Assembly: GCA_943736015.1 (NCBI GenBank) | Contig: OX031064.1 | Span: forward strand, 40,537,361 to 40,601,360 | Direction: 5' to 3' | From: Tridacna crocea | Taxonomy: Eukaryota > Mollusca > Bivalvia > Cardiida > Cardiidae | DNA length: 64,000 bases | Shown: piece by piece, positions 1 through 10,142 of the stretch | Position numbering within the stretch: the first letter of the stretch is position 1 | How the letters are laid out: the number at the start of each line of letters is the position of its first letter | Made by a program: the position numbers and the translations under genes | Notes under the pieces: model-generated | Seen by the model: only the letters and a program-made list of their open reading frames with translations | Database searches by the model: none | Told to the model about the DNA's origin: nothing

Positions 1-700
1 CCATTGTGAAGGAAAGATGTTGTGGCCGTATATATCTTTAATCACCGGTCAGATCCCGATTGGGCCTCTACCAGCGCAAGACGGAATATTTTTAAGACCG
101 ATTGAACCCCTGTTTATCGCCGTTTACACAAACAGCTTGAAATAAGGTCACCTATGACAACCGATAAAAAAGCGAAAAAATTTGAAATAATGACACCGAT
201 TTGAAATGGATGTAAGCCCGACAATCTGTGTAACCGGGGTGTTACATAGTACTGTCTCGAAATAGATTGTTTGATGTGAAATAATCTGATGAAAAGAGAC
301 GGAGAAAATATACTAATCGCAATTTTTAGATATACTTTTCTGACCTAAAGTCTTTTTATTTGGTTCTAATTTCATACCCTTTAGAAAGGATAAATTCGTA
401 ACCAAATATTCCTTTGTTTTAATAATCGTGAGAGGAAGACAGGTTTTTAGAAAATATTCTGGGAAAAGGAGATATTGCTTGTAATCAGCACGTACTCCTT
501 TTTGTCCTAGTCTTTCCCCACTTTTAGAGACAAATCCTCATCTTTATAGTCACCTTAAGTTTGTTGTCTGCAGCTGTTTTTGATCATGGAGGAACAAAAT
601 TTTTTTCCTTTGGTAAAGCGTTAATTAAGGTTGTTTGTGAACGAGGAAAGCGCCTTCACCTTCTCTGTGCTGAATCAAAACTCTTCAGGTTTTGCCGACA
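1..700. other. No recognised feature
   Basis: AT-rich unique-looking sequence. I see no gene, RNA or member of the repeat families found elsewhere in the window. Confidence 0.5.
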
Positions 701-705
701 CTGAA

Positions 706-759
706 GATTAAGATCAGACTGCACACAACGTGTAGTCTGATCTTAATCTACACTGTCCG
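706..759. repeat. Family B hairpin core
   Basis: A palindrome built on AGATCAGACTGCA and its complement, followed by TACACTGTCCG. This is the core of the family B MITE whose full form is seen at 46374-46574. The outer arms with TTAA ends are not clear here. Confidence 0.6.
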
Positions 760-986
760 ATACGTGGTGTGATATTGTGGCCACTACTGTAATGAAATAA
801 CTAAAACGGGTGTTTTTTTTCCAAAACAACTAACGACGGTCCTGCTCTTTAATTCAAAACTTAAAGGCTAAAGTCTCGCTGCACTGACAGAGTAACTAAA
901 TCTCTTTCTGAAATCGATAAATACAATTCTGCAGCTAATTGAATAATTCAATAAACTCTCAGAATGGAGAAGAATGACTGATGAAA

Positions 987-1064
987 CGGATGGCGTAGAT
1001 CTAAGATCAGACTGCACGTTTTGTGCACGTTTTGTGCAGCCTGATCTTGATCTAGGCCGTCCGC
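987..1064. repeat. Family B' hairpin core with internal duplication
   Basis: Starts CGGATGGCGTAGATC and ends GGCCGTCCGC, the variant of the B palindrome also present at 27268, 48788 and 58868. The loop contains ACGTTTTGTGC twice in tandem, a local 11-bp duplication. Confidence 0.6.
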
Positions 1065-1429
1065 AAAACCTAATAATGTCCGCGCCATAGGATAAAAGGG
1101 TTGAAAACAGGAAGGAAAAACTACAGTATAGGGTAAGCTCTTGGAAACAACTAATTAATTCCTGGATCTCAGTCTCGTCTAAGAACGCGTCTTCCTTTTC
1201 TTCCATTCCTGTACTGGCACTAATATAGAAGAGAACTGAATAGAAAGTTAATTACGGAACTACGGAACCAACACAGCAAAATCCCTCTAATTCGACAAAC
1301 TGTGAGTCCATGAAATATTGTCGAGTAATTCGTGTATACAGATTTGATTTATTGATTGGTGTTAAACGCCATTTTCAACATTATTGAAGATATGTAGCGG
1401 CGGTTAGTGAACCTATTTATGCTTCCCTG

Positions 1430-1600
1430 GAGGTTCTTTTACCAAGATATTCTTTGCAAACCACTGGCTGCTTTCCCACATAACAATCGTCGAAGGAACG
1501 GTCAGCGATGGAAGAGGAATGAATGCTTTCGCAATGACTATCAGCAATCAGAATGAAAGTCGAATCGGGGATCGAACCCGCGTTTTCTTTCGGATATAAA
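1430..1600 (-). mobile_element. tRNA-derived SINE fragment
   Basis: Resembles the SINE at 25955-26242 over its body (CCCACAT...GTCGAA...GGAAGAGGA...GACTATCA) and keeps the B-box complement GGATCGAACCC near 1567-1577. The A-box end is missing or unrecognisable, so this is a truncated, diverged copy. Confidence 0.5.
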
Positions 1601-1650
1601 AAAAACAGAAATAATAATTGTGATAAAGTTAAAGATAGATATATAAATGA

Positions 1651-1905
1651 ACCATGTTCTGACAAAAAGGGGCTTAACGCGTCTCCGTAATCCTTCATAC
1701 CAAGCTATAACAAGTTTATGGATTCATAACAGGCACTATTTCGACAATCAACTCGATCAACTCGAGTTAAACTGGTCCTTAAACATGCATGAAATTGGCC
1801 AATAGCGAAAGTTTTCGGCCAAGGTCAGCCTGCGAGGACTGTGCAATCTGACCTGGGTCGATAGTTTTCAAGATGCTTTAAGCCTTCTTTTCTGAGAGCA
1901 CGGCA
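1651..1905. mobile_element. Family D MITE
   Basis: Begins with CCATGTTCTGAC and an AAAAGGGGCTTAA block and ends with a diverged inverted counterpart. An internal imperfect palindrome, AGGTCAGCCTGCG with CAATCTGACCTGGGTCGATA, marks the family (compare 7226-7464, 47602-47851). Confidence 0.6.
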
Positions 1906-1944
1906 CAAATGGTAATATCAGAAAATCTGTAAAAGACAATGTAT

Positions 1945-2172
1945 CTACGAGCCATACTGTATGAAAAGGGGGCTTAATTAATGCATCTCTTTGATGGATT
2001 ATACCAAGTAACTCGTCACGGATCCATAAAGATCTATCATTTTTTTTAGAACCGATTGAATTATGAGGCAGGTTGGTCAACTGACATAAAGAAAATTAAC
2101 ACATAGTGAAAAGTTTCGGCCTGGGACAGCTTACGCGAACTGCACAGGCTAACCTTCCTCAGATGCGTTAAC
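1945..2172. mobile_element. Family D MITE, 3' truncated
   Basis: Starts with the AAAAGGGGGCTTAATTAATGCATCT end of family D and keeps the AAAAGTTTCGGCCTGGGACAGC core. It stops at AGATGCGTTAAC, just before a family A copy. Diverged. Confidence 0.55.
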
Positions 2173-2186
2173 TTTCCTCAGATGCA

Positions 2187-2414
2187 TTAACCCTTTCCCA
2201 AACAATCCCTGGTTTTTATGGGTCTCGAATAGTAGCCTTTTGAAAACATCGTGGGAAAAGGAGAAAATGCTGGTAACCAGCATTTCTCCTTTTCCCACAA
2301 TGTTTTCTACACTATCATAGACAGAAATCATGTTTTCAGCAAGAGTTGAATTGTCGTCTGCAAATGCTTTCGATTTTGTCTAGTCCAACAGTTTGTCGTT
2401 TGGGAAAGGGTTAA
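2187..2414. mobile_element. Family A MITE, full length
   Basis: Bounded by TTAACCCTTTCCCAAAC and its inverted counterpart GTTTGGGAAAGGGTTAA. Contains the family's ~60-bp near-perfect hairpin (GTGGGAAAAGGAGAAAATGC and its complement). TTAA at both ends is the presumed target duplication. The TIR begins CCC as in piggyBac-type elements; no transposase is encoded. Confidence 0.85.
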
Positions 2415-2493
2415 GCCATCTTTTCACAGTCTCATATTTAGCTTCCCATCCGAGACATCTGAAACACTTTTTAACTCTTTATAATAGCGAACG

Positions 2494-2708
2494 ATGAACT
2501 TTTTAACTTGTCCAAATTGAAAGCAATTGCAGACAAAAAAATGAATGCGACTCAAAAGTTGGTATTTGTCTTTGAAAGGATAGAAAACTTTGTGTTTATC
2601 GGAGAAAATGCTTGGTTATGAACATTATCTCCTAATCTCTGAACGTTTTTAAATGCCACTTTCCTCATATTTGTTAAAACACATAAATGTTCGGTAAAGG
2701 GTTTTAAA
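2494..2708. mobile_element. Family A MITE, strongly diverged
   Basis: Keeps the order of family A segments (ACTTGTCCAAATTGAAAGC, GCAGAC, GGATAGAAAAC, GGAGAAAATGCT, then GTAAAGGGTTTTA), but the hairpin has decayed. Confidence 0.5.
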
Positions 2709-2868
2709 TGCTGCAACGACTTTCTTGATAAAAAAACTTTTTCATTTGCTAGTGTCACATAAAACTGTTTAAAAAAGGAGTAAAATACATACATATATTA
2801 TGTGCAGCGCTACTAAACTTTCCCTGGAGAAGCGTTACAGAAACTGCTGAAACTATCAAATAGATTGT

Positions 2869-3103
2869 TTAACTCATTACCAAACGGCAATATTTTAGCT
2901 TTGTCCAAATCGAAAGTACATGTATTTGCAGACGACAAAATAAAAGTGACTGAAAAGCTGAAATTTGTTTTGTGAAGGGTAGAAAACATTGTGGAAAAAG
3001 GAGAAAATGCTGATTACCAGCATTTTCTCCTTTTTCCACAATGTTTTCTAAAGGCTTCTTTCTCAGGGTCGTCAAAAGTAGGGATTGTGTGGTAATGGGT
3101 AAA
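2869..3103. mobile_element. Family A MITE, inverted
   Basis: Runs from TTAACTCATTACCAAAC to GGTAATGGGTAAAT with the intact central hairpin. Very similar to the copies at 16805-17033 and 47394-47578, which define a subfamily with CATTACCA/TGGTAATG ends. Confidence 0.8.
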
Positions 3104-3440
3104 TCACAATAAACGGATACGCAAATAAACACGACAAAGTATTTCATGCCATTCGAGTCACATACATCATACGTTAGTTTCAAAACGGATTCTATCATTT
3201 TTAGCACGCTTGATAATTACTTTCCGATAAGCCTGTCGGGACTCCAGTGTAGGAAAGGGTCATTCCAAAGATTGATTTTTCATCAAAGAAATCTACACAA
3301 AAAACCTAGAGTATGACATTCTTCCCCACACTTTGATCCTTTTGTAAAGTTTGGTAACCGGTAATCGAAAAGACACCCCATTCAAGCCAATAAGCGGGTA
3401 GATGGTTCAAACAACAACTAGCCGACCGAACGCGCCGGCA
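3104..3440. other. No recognised feature
   Basis: Unique-looking sequence between a MITE and the 61-bp satellite. Confidence 0.4.
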
Positions 3441-4683
3441 AAGCAGGTCGAAGTATTGAATGCAGACAGTAATAACAGCGAATCACCCCTGACAGATCAA
3501 TAGCATTGTTGGAGTTTTGAAAACCTTACAGATACATTGCATAGTTGCAGTAAAATACCGCCAGCAGTAACTTCGAGGGACCCTTTGCAGTGGCACGGTA
3601 CAGCTGGAGTATTGAGAGATCCCTTGCAGTGGCATGGTACAGCTAGAGTATTGAATGCCATCATCAATTACTTAGAGAGATCCCTTGCATTGGCACGGTA
3701 CAGCTACAGTATTGAATGCCGTCATCAATTACTTAGAGAGATCCCTTGCAGTGGAACGGTACAGCTAGAGTATTGAATCCAGTCATCAATTACTTAGAGA
3801 GATCCCTTGCAGTGGCACGGTACAGCTGGAGTATCGAATGCCGTCATCAATTACACAGAGGGGCCCCTTGCAGTGGCACGGTACAGCTAAAGTATTTAAT
3901 GCCATCATCAATTACTTAGAGAGATCCCTTGCAGTGGCACGGTACAGCTAGAGTATTGAATCGAGTCATCAATTACTTAGAGAGATCCCTTGCAGTGGCA
4001 CGGTACAGCTGTAGTATCGTATGCCGTCATCATTTACACAGAGGGACCCCTTGCAGTGGCACGGTACAGCTAGAGTATTGAATGCCGTCATCAATTACTT
4101 AGAGAGATCCCTTGCAGTGGCACGGTACAGCTAGAGTATTAAATGCCGTCACCAATTACTCAGAGGGATCCCTTGCAGTGGCACGGTACAGCTAGAGTAT
4201 TAAATGCCGTCACCAATTACTCAGAGGGACCCCTTGCAGTGGCACGGTACAGCTGGAGTATCGAATGCCGTCATCAATTACTTAGAGAGATCCCTTGCAG
4301 TTGCACGGTACAGCTGGAGTATAGAATGAGGTCACCAATTACTCATACGGATCCCTTGCAGTGGCACGGTACAGCTGGAGTATTGAATTCCGTCATACAT
4401 TACTCTAAGGGACCCTTTGCAGTGGCACGGTACAGCTGGAGTATCGAATTCCGTCACCAATTACTCATACGGATCCTTTGCAGTGGCACGGTACAGCTGG
4501 AGTATCGAATGCCGTCATCAATTACTTAGAGAGATCCCTTGCAGTGGCACGGTACAGCTGGAGTATCGAATGCCGTCACCAATTACTTAGAGGGATCCCT
4601 TGCAGTGGCACGGTACAGCTAGAGTATCGAATGCCGTCATCAATTACTTAGAGAGATCCCTTGCAGTGGCATGGTACAGCTAG
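3441..4683. repeat. 61-bp satellite array, left part
   Basis: About 18-19 tandem copies of a 61-bp unit containing CCCTTGCAGTGGCACGGTAC, then GTATTGAATGCCGTCATCAA. The first copies (about 3441-3570) are degenerate and the phase then becomes regular. Units differ by scattered substitutions, such as AGAGAGATCC and AGAGGGATCC variants. The array is split by a retroelement at 4684-5536 and resumes at 5537. The unit is not a multiple of 3, so the open frames across it are fortuitous. Confidence 0.9.
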
Positions 4684-4988
4684 TCTTACGAACGAAGTCC
4701 GTAACAAAGAAACAAATGAATAAATGCATGGCAGAAATAAGGGTCGGAGCGGGATTCGAACTCCGGAACTCCCGGATACAAGACCAATACCCTAACCACT
4801 GAGCCAAAGAGATATCTCCCTGACGCAGTAGCCAGGTATTGTATTTAAATCGGGAGTATGCCATGCAGGAAGGAGTGGTCTCCCATAACACACCCCCTCT
4901 TAAAGTCATCATTTATTGATGACTCAAAGCCTTATTAGGCAGGAAGTCCGATTTTGGACAACAAATGGGATTAATGGCTCAATGGCCA

Positions 4989-5006
4989 ATCCCGGACGAG
5001 CCCCCA
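4989..5006 (-). other. Primer-binding site, tRNA-Pro type
   Basis: On the - strand this reads TGGGGGCTCGTCCGGGAT, directly after the LTR. From memory it is identical to the tRNA-Pro primer site of murine gammaretroviruses. It recurs at 5312-5329 and 11364-11381. This is the main evidence that the repeats are LTRs rather than SINEs. Confidence 0.9.
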
Positions 5007-5074
5007 TCTTACGAACGAAGTCCGTAACAAAGAAACAAATGAATAAATGCATGGCAGAAATAAGGGTCGGAGAG

Positions 5075-5129
5075 GGATTCGAACTCCGGAACTCCCGGAT
5101 ACAAGACCAATACCCTAACCACTGAGCCA
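5075..5129 (-). promoter_or_regulatory. tRNA-like A box and B box inside the TRIM LTR
   Basis: On the - strand the LTR contains TGGCTCAGTGGT (5118-5129), matching the A-box consensus TRGCNNAGYNGG at 11 of 12 positions, and GAGTTCGAATCC (5075-5086), a near-perfect B box. The spacing is as in a tRNA gene. The equivalents in the other LTRs are A 4795-4806 with B 4752-4763, and A 5441-5452 with B 5398-5409. The acceptor stem does not fold, so this is a promoter-like relic, not a tRNA gene. Pol III use is inferred. Confidence 0.75.
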
Positions 5130-5213
5130 AAGAGATATCTCCCTGACGCAGTAGCCAGGTATTGTATTTAAATCGGGAGTATGCCATGCAGGAAGGAGTG
5201 GTCTCCCATAACA

Positions 5214-5224
5214 CACCCCCTCTT
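5214..5224 (-). other. Polypurine tract
   Basis: On the - strand reads AAGAGGGGGTG, immediately upstream of the LTR start TGTTATGGG. The same tract lies at 4891-4901 and 11266-11276. It is the expected plus-strand priming site of an LTR retroelement. Confidence 0.8.
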
Positions 5225-5536
5225 AAAGTCATCATTTATTGATGACTCAAAGCCTTATTAGGCAGGAAGTCCGATTTTGGACAACAAATGGGATTAATGG
5301 CTCAATGGCCAATCCCGGACGAGCCCCCATCTTACGAACGAAGTCCGTAACAAAGAAACAAATGAATAAATGCATGGCAGAAATAAGGGTCGGAGAGGGA
5401 TTCGAACTCCGGAACTCCCGGATACAAGACCAATACCCTAACCACTGAGCCAAAGAGATATCTCCCTGACGCAGTAGCCAGGTATTGTATTTAAATCGGG
5501 AGTATGCCATGCAGGAAGGAGTGGTCTCCCATAACA

Positions 5537-5870
5537 CTAGAGTATTGAATGCCGTCATCAATTACTTAGAGAGATCCCTTGCAGTGGCACGTTACAGCTA
5601 GAGTATCGAATGCCGTCATCATTTACTTAGAGAGATCCCTTGCAGTGGCATGGTACAGCTAGAGTATCGAATGCCGTCATCAATTACTTAGAGGGATCCC
5701 TTGCAGTGGCACGGTACAGCTAGAGTATTGAATGCTGTCATCAATTACTTAGAGGGATCCCTTGCAGTTAAATGGCATAGATTAGTTGGAGTATTGAATG
5801 CCGTCAGCCGTAATACCCAGGAACCACTTAAAGATGCATGGCGCAGGTAGGGTATTGAATGCGATCAGCA
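5537..5870. repeat. 61-bp satellite array, right part
   Basis: About four regular units, then one or two degenerate ones ending near GTATTGAATGCGATCAGC. It continues the phase of the left part, so the array was continuous before the TRIM inserted. Confidence 0.85.
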
Positions 5871-5924
5871 AATTCAGACGTTCCATTTTTTTTTTAAAGA
5901 ATTTCAGCCAAATCCAATTAACTT

Positions 5925-5996
5925 CGGTTTACTTAAAAAAACCTCGTAACTACAGCTTGTTTCAAGCTGTAGTTACGAGGTTTTTGAAGTAAACCG
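5925..5996. repeat. 72-bp near-perfect palindrome
   Basis: CGGTTTACTT...ACCTCGTAACTACAGCTTG is mirrored by CAAGCTGTAGTTACGAGGT...AAGTAAACCG, with only a few unpaired bases at the centre. No other copy is in the window. It may be a tiny MITE. Confidence 0.8.
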
Positions 5997-6233
5997 ACGT
6001 TTGTATTATCTAATATTACTTTCAATTACTTAATTTATTAGGCATCGTTTTCTGTAACTCAAGAAGATATGGAAGGTCAGAAGGTAACTCGGGGAAAAAG
6101 TGTAACAGATAGCCCCAGTCTCCCTGAAAGTGTCAACATTATCCTATACCTTCATTGGGTATGGATCTACCCTCTTCATGTGTCTACAAGCAACATATAG
6201 ATCGCAAAAGATATAAGTAAGATATCATTTTCT

Positions 6234-6445
6234 GTCTAAATCTGTACAAGACGACAAAATAGAAGTGCCCAAATTGAAAGAATTTTTAAACGACAAATTT
6301 AGGTTAAGTTAAATATTGAATTTGTCCATGATATAGTAGACAAAACGTATTGTGGGAAAAGGAAAGAAAAATCCTGGCTATCAGTATTTTCTTCCTTTTT
6401 CAGTAATATTTTCAAAAACCTTTTCCCCAAGAGCGTTTATTGAGT
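6234..6445. mobile_element. Family A MITE, diverged
   Basis: Recognisable by GACGACAAAAT, TATTGTGGGAAAAGG and a degraded hairpin around 6350-6410. The ends are not clearly preserved. Confidence 0.5.
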
Positions 6446-6888
6446 TTGTTTGATAAAACTGCTTCGGACATCTTCGAACATAAGACCAATATGTGTAATG
6501 TTTGTCATTCCTTCATTTCGAATGAAACAGTGCCACAAAAGTACCGGATATGTACATATTTCTTTCATCGACTACTTTGGACGATTACAGTCCGAGAGCG
6601 CCGAGCTTGGTAGGTCAGTCGGTGATGCAAATAGTTTGAAACCCGGGGAATGCTGCTTCAGTCCTCGCTCTGCTAAATCATTTACAAGTGTACGATAGAT
6701 ACCAGAGTCATTGTTCAAGTTTATTTCCTCTCTCGCTTTAAGCATTGCTTCGACGTGGGAGAGCAGCTAGTTGCTTTTCAAGAATATTGTGACAAAAGAA
6801 AAGCTGAAAGAAAGTGCCGAAAAGGGTTGTCCTATGCACTTGACCAATTTTTGAGAATTTTCTACATTTCAAGGTCAAGCGATTTCAG
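6446..6888. other. No recognised feature
   Basis: No gene or repeat family recognised. A weak tRNA-like stretch near 6600-6670 is not convincing. Confidence 0.35.
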
Positions 6889-7084
6889 GGTTCGTACATA
6901 CCAACCATTCATCAGAGCGCCCTTTGTCTTAATCGGCAAGATTTTCTATCTGTGAAAGTAAAAGAACTTCTGATTGGCTAAACCAGTTGGTTTAGCCAAT
7001 CAGAAATTCTGTTACTTTTACATTGACAACATTCTGAAGAACAAGACTAAGAATGTTCTTAGATTGGTTGGTGTATACGGATCC
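6889..7084. mobile_element. Family E MITE
   Basis: Ends GGTTCGTACATACCAACCATTC and its inverted partner GGTTGGTGTATACGGATCC. The centre is a strong hairpin, TTCTGATTGGCTAAACC with its complement. It matches the better preserved copy at 31875-32072. Confidence 0.7.
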
Positions 7085-7225
7085 TGATCGACCCAACTAT
7101 TTGATTCAGGAGGTAAAAAATGTTGTTGCTTTCTAGATTTAGAAAAAAAAAACCAACAAATGCTTGGAATTGTTGGCGAGTGCAGATACAAGAAATCGAG
7201 AATTCATACAATAGTAATAATTCAA

Positions 7226-7464
7226 CCATGCTCTGGCAACAGAGGGCTTAATGCACCTCCGTGATACCAAGGAAGTCATCAAAGAATTATAGATCTATAA
7301 CACTGACTAACAAACGACTGAATAGGAAGGTAGTATGGTCCTTTGCAATGCAGAAAATTTACCAGCAAAAAATTTCCACCCAGGTCAGCCTGCGTCGACT
7401 GCGCAATCTGACATCGGTCGATAGTTTTTGCAGATGCGTTAAGTCCCCTTCGCTAGGAGCATGG
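7226..7464. mobile_element. Family D MITE, near full length
   Basis: Starts CCATGCTCTGGCAACAGAGG and ends with the inverted CCTTCGCTAGGAGCATGG. Contains the AGGTCAGCCTGCGTCGACTG core. It is one of the clearest copies for defining the family's ends. Confidence 0.75.
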
Positions 7465-8530
7465 CTATTATTCAGAGAGGTGGACACTGCCCCTGGTGTC
7501 ACACCGCGTGTCTAAGGTGAGAGCATAGCGACTAGTTTCCTCGCCAATACCTGCAATGTATATTCACCACCATTAATTATCGACACAGAATGTGATAACG
7601 TGAGCTTGACTCCATTGTCGTCGCTTAAATGTGAATCCCTTCATCTATTTTTTAATGTGCAAATAATAATAATATAAAATATTACGAGGTATTTTAGTCT
7701 GGGATTTATATGAAGTAGCCAACAGTGTATATCCAAGATCAAACGGCACGTTCTGAGCAGTCTGATGTTGAATCTACGAAAGGAATTGATGTCATCAAAG
7801 GCGACTACAGGGTTGAGTAGATTGTCAATAGCGGGGGTAAATAATGTCAAACGTTTCTATTGGAACCAATCCTTGTTGAATTCACTTACAAAACCATCTG
7901 TCAATGAATAGCAGCCAAATCGATTACCAATTAATTACCAGTGAAAACCATTGTTAACGGCGAATTAATGAAAACTGGGCAAATCCTTGGTAAAGGTGGA
8001 TGTTTAAACATCATGCCTGAAATACTGTAATATCTGAACTGTTGTTATCGGAATGAAAACATGTACAGTAAACAATGTAGCAGTGGAAATTGTGATTAGA
8101 GTATTCTTGGGTTGCTTTTTTATCTTTATCTACATTGCCGAAAAATTCTGGTATATCTGGAACTATATCTGTCCGAGCATTTTGGGTCGTTTTAATTGAA
8201 ATGCAAAGATAAACTACAAACAATCTAGCGGTAGAAATCGTGATCACACCATTCGTGATTTGCATGCTGATGTTTACCTACATTTCCCTCAGAAAGACTT
8301 TTTAATCTACAACAAAACATAGATCAGAAGTCAAAGAATTCCTTACAAATGGCAGTGCGACATCTTGAAAAAGGTACAGCATTTTCCTCAAATTTGATAG
8401 TTTGAAAATATAGTGTTTTTTCCCCTAAATCTACTCCCCTTTGTCCCGATGGGTACCAACAACATTGGGTTTTTTGAAGCTGTTAGAATAAATTTAAACT
8501 GTTCACATATATCTAATCGTCTATTTGAAG
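7465..8530. other. Mostly unrecognised; degenerate B hairpin near 7724-7778
   Basis: No gene recognised. At about 7724-7778, GATCAAACGGCACG...GCAGTCTGATGTTG is a decayed family B palindrome. Confidence 0.4.
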
Positions 8531-8665
8531 TTACCAAACGACAAAACGTATCCTTGTCCAAAATTAAAAGCGCTTGTAGATGACAAATGTTTCTTAAAAC
8601 ATGAAAGTTGTCCTTTACAGGGTAAAAAACGTGGGAAAAGGAGGAAATGCTGGTTACTGGAATTG
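8531..8665. mobile_element. Family A MITE fragment
   Basis: One arm only: ACGACAAAACGTATCC through GTGGGAAAAGGAGGAAATGC. The second hairpin arm is missing. Confidence 0.55.
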
Positions 8666-8719
8666 TTATGTTAAAGATTACTTCCACATCTGAGATATCC
8701 CCCTAGTTTAGTCTGTGGT

Positions 8720-8944
8720 TTAACCCTTTACTGCACAACAAAAGTTTAGACCTGTCGTAACTGAAAGTATTTGCTGATGATAGTTTCAAGTTGGCTCATA
8801 ATTATTTTTCTTTGAATGGGTAGAAAACATTGTGGGAAAAGGAGAAAATGCTGGTAACTAGCATTTTCTCCTTTACCCACAATGTTTTCAAAAACCTTCT
8901 CTTTCAGGGGCGTTAAAAGTCGTCACTGTGTGGTAAAAGGTTAA
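8720..8944. mobile_element. Family A MITE, full length
   Basis: TTAACCCTTTACTGCAC at the left and GTGTGGTAAAAGGTTAA at the right, with a near-perfect 60-bp hairpin at about 8828-8887. Confidence 0.85.
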
Positions 8945-8969
8945 ATGACCTTGAAAAAGAGCGCTTTGT

Positions 8970-9291
8970 CAACAATTGTTGGAAAAAAGAAAAATGCTGG
9001 TTACGAGCATTTTTGTTTCCTCTCCAGAATGATTTCTACCCTTTCAAAGCTTATTTCGATCATCTTACTCTTTCCACCACAATCCCGACCTTAAAAGACC
9101 CTGAGAAAGAAAACTTTTTAAAACATTGCGAGAAAAGTAGAAAATGCTGGTAACCAACATTTTCTCCTTTTTCCACATTTTTTCGATCCTTCGCAAACCA
9201 AATTTCAAATTTTCAGTCACATTTATTTTGTCGTCTACAAATGCTTTCAATTTGGACCGGTCTATTATTTTGTCGTTTGGTAAACATTTAA
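8970..9291. mobile_element. Two family A fragments in tandem
   Basis: A hairpin-only fragment (about 8970-9050) is followed by a nearly complete copy (about 9080-9291) ending GTTTGGTAAACATTTAA. Confidence 0.6.
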
Positions 9292-9720
9292 TCAGTGCTT
9301 ACCTTGTCGCTTGCAAATGCTTCCCAGTTTAGAAAATGTCTCAAATTTTCTGGTAGAGAGTCAAAAGTGTATACAATTTATTTTTTTCCAAAGTTTTAAC
9401 GTAACTAACTAACCTTCCCAAGTACATCAAAGCTCTCGTCGTAATACTCTCGTCTCGTAAACTTATTCCGAAGATGTCATTAAATACAGCCAGACGCCTG
9501 TCTTAAGCCTCTTTTTCCCAGTAAATAATTTTCTGCTTGCCTCGAAATGTCATCTATAAAAACCACACACTATCTCTTCCGACAGGCGTGTTTAAACAAA
9601 GTCAGCAGACGACCAGAACATCATTCGCTCCCAAGAATGTTCACCGATCGATAGCAGTCCCGTAATGCTCTATGTAAGCTAGTCTTTTGATAGCTTCGCC
9701 CAATTTATTGCCTATTTACA

Positions 9721-9785
9721 GACAATGTAGATCCAAGATCAGACTGCACGAAGCGTGCAGTCTGATCTTGGATCTACACTGTCCG
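9721..9785. repeat. Family B hairpin core
   Basis: An almost perfect palindrome: GTAGATCCAAGATCAGACTG on one side and its complement on the other, loop CACGAAGCGTG, ending ACACTGTCCG. Confidence 0.75.
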
Positions 9786-10140
9786 TTACGGTTGGATTTT
9801 ACCTGCAAAAAGAACGTTCGAATTGTTATATTAAGACTAAATATCTACAAAAGATTTTCATCTATTTTATTGAACAGTTAAAGGACTAGAATGCTATTTT
9901 ACTTGAGGTGGGCTTTGCGTGCTGGGACTGAAAACGGATGGTCGTATCGATCTTTACGTTTAGAACAGATAATTGCTTTCAAATGTATATTTTTAACGTG
10001 TTTTTTTTTGTGTGTGTGTTCTCATTACTGTTCGGTAAGATTGCTATTAATCATTCTTTAGCCCCTGAGAGAATATAATTGCAGGTGCCTTTGAAAACAT
10101 CATTACGACGGAATTTCAATTAAGGTAATTAGAATGAAGT
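9786..10140. other. No recognised feature
   Basis: AT-rich. No gene or known repeat seen. Confidence 0.4.
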
Positions 10141-10142
10141 CT

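Larger units (their letters stand above)
4684..5536 (-). mobile_element. TRIM retrotransposon array (LTR-int-LTR-int-LTR)
   Basis: Three 207-bp direct repeats (4684-4890, 5007-5213, 5330-5536) alternate with two 116-bp internal segments (4891-5006, 5214-5329), a 323-bp period. Read on the - strand, each repeat starts TGTTATGGGAGACC and ends CGTTCGTAAGA. The next bases are an 18-nt primer-binding site, and each internal segment ends in a purine tract. The block sits inside the 61-bp satellite with CTAG on both sides (4680-4683, 5537-5540), and CTAG occurs once in the uninterrupted satellite unit, so it is a 4-bp target duplication. The element encodes no protein. The middle LTR-internal unit was probably gained by LTR-LTR recombination. 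Confidence 0.9.

Noticed and set aside
3537-4529. Open frames with repeated PLQWHGTA-type peptides
   Set aside because: They are translations of the 61-bp satellite; the period is not a multiple of three and frames change between units.
4640-5561. Overlapping open frames on both strands around the TRIM copies
   Set aside because: They cross LTR, primer site and purine tract identically in each copy; no domain, and the element is non-coding.
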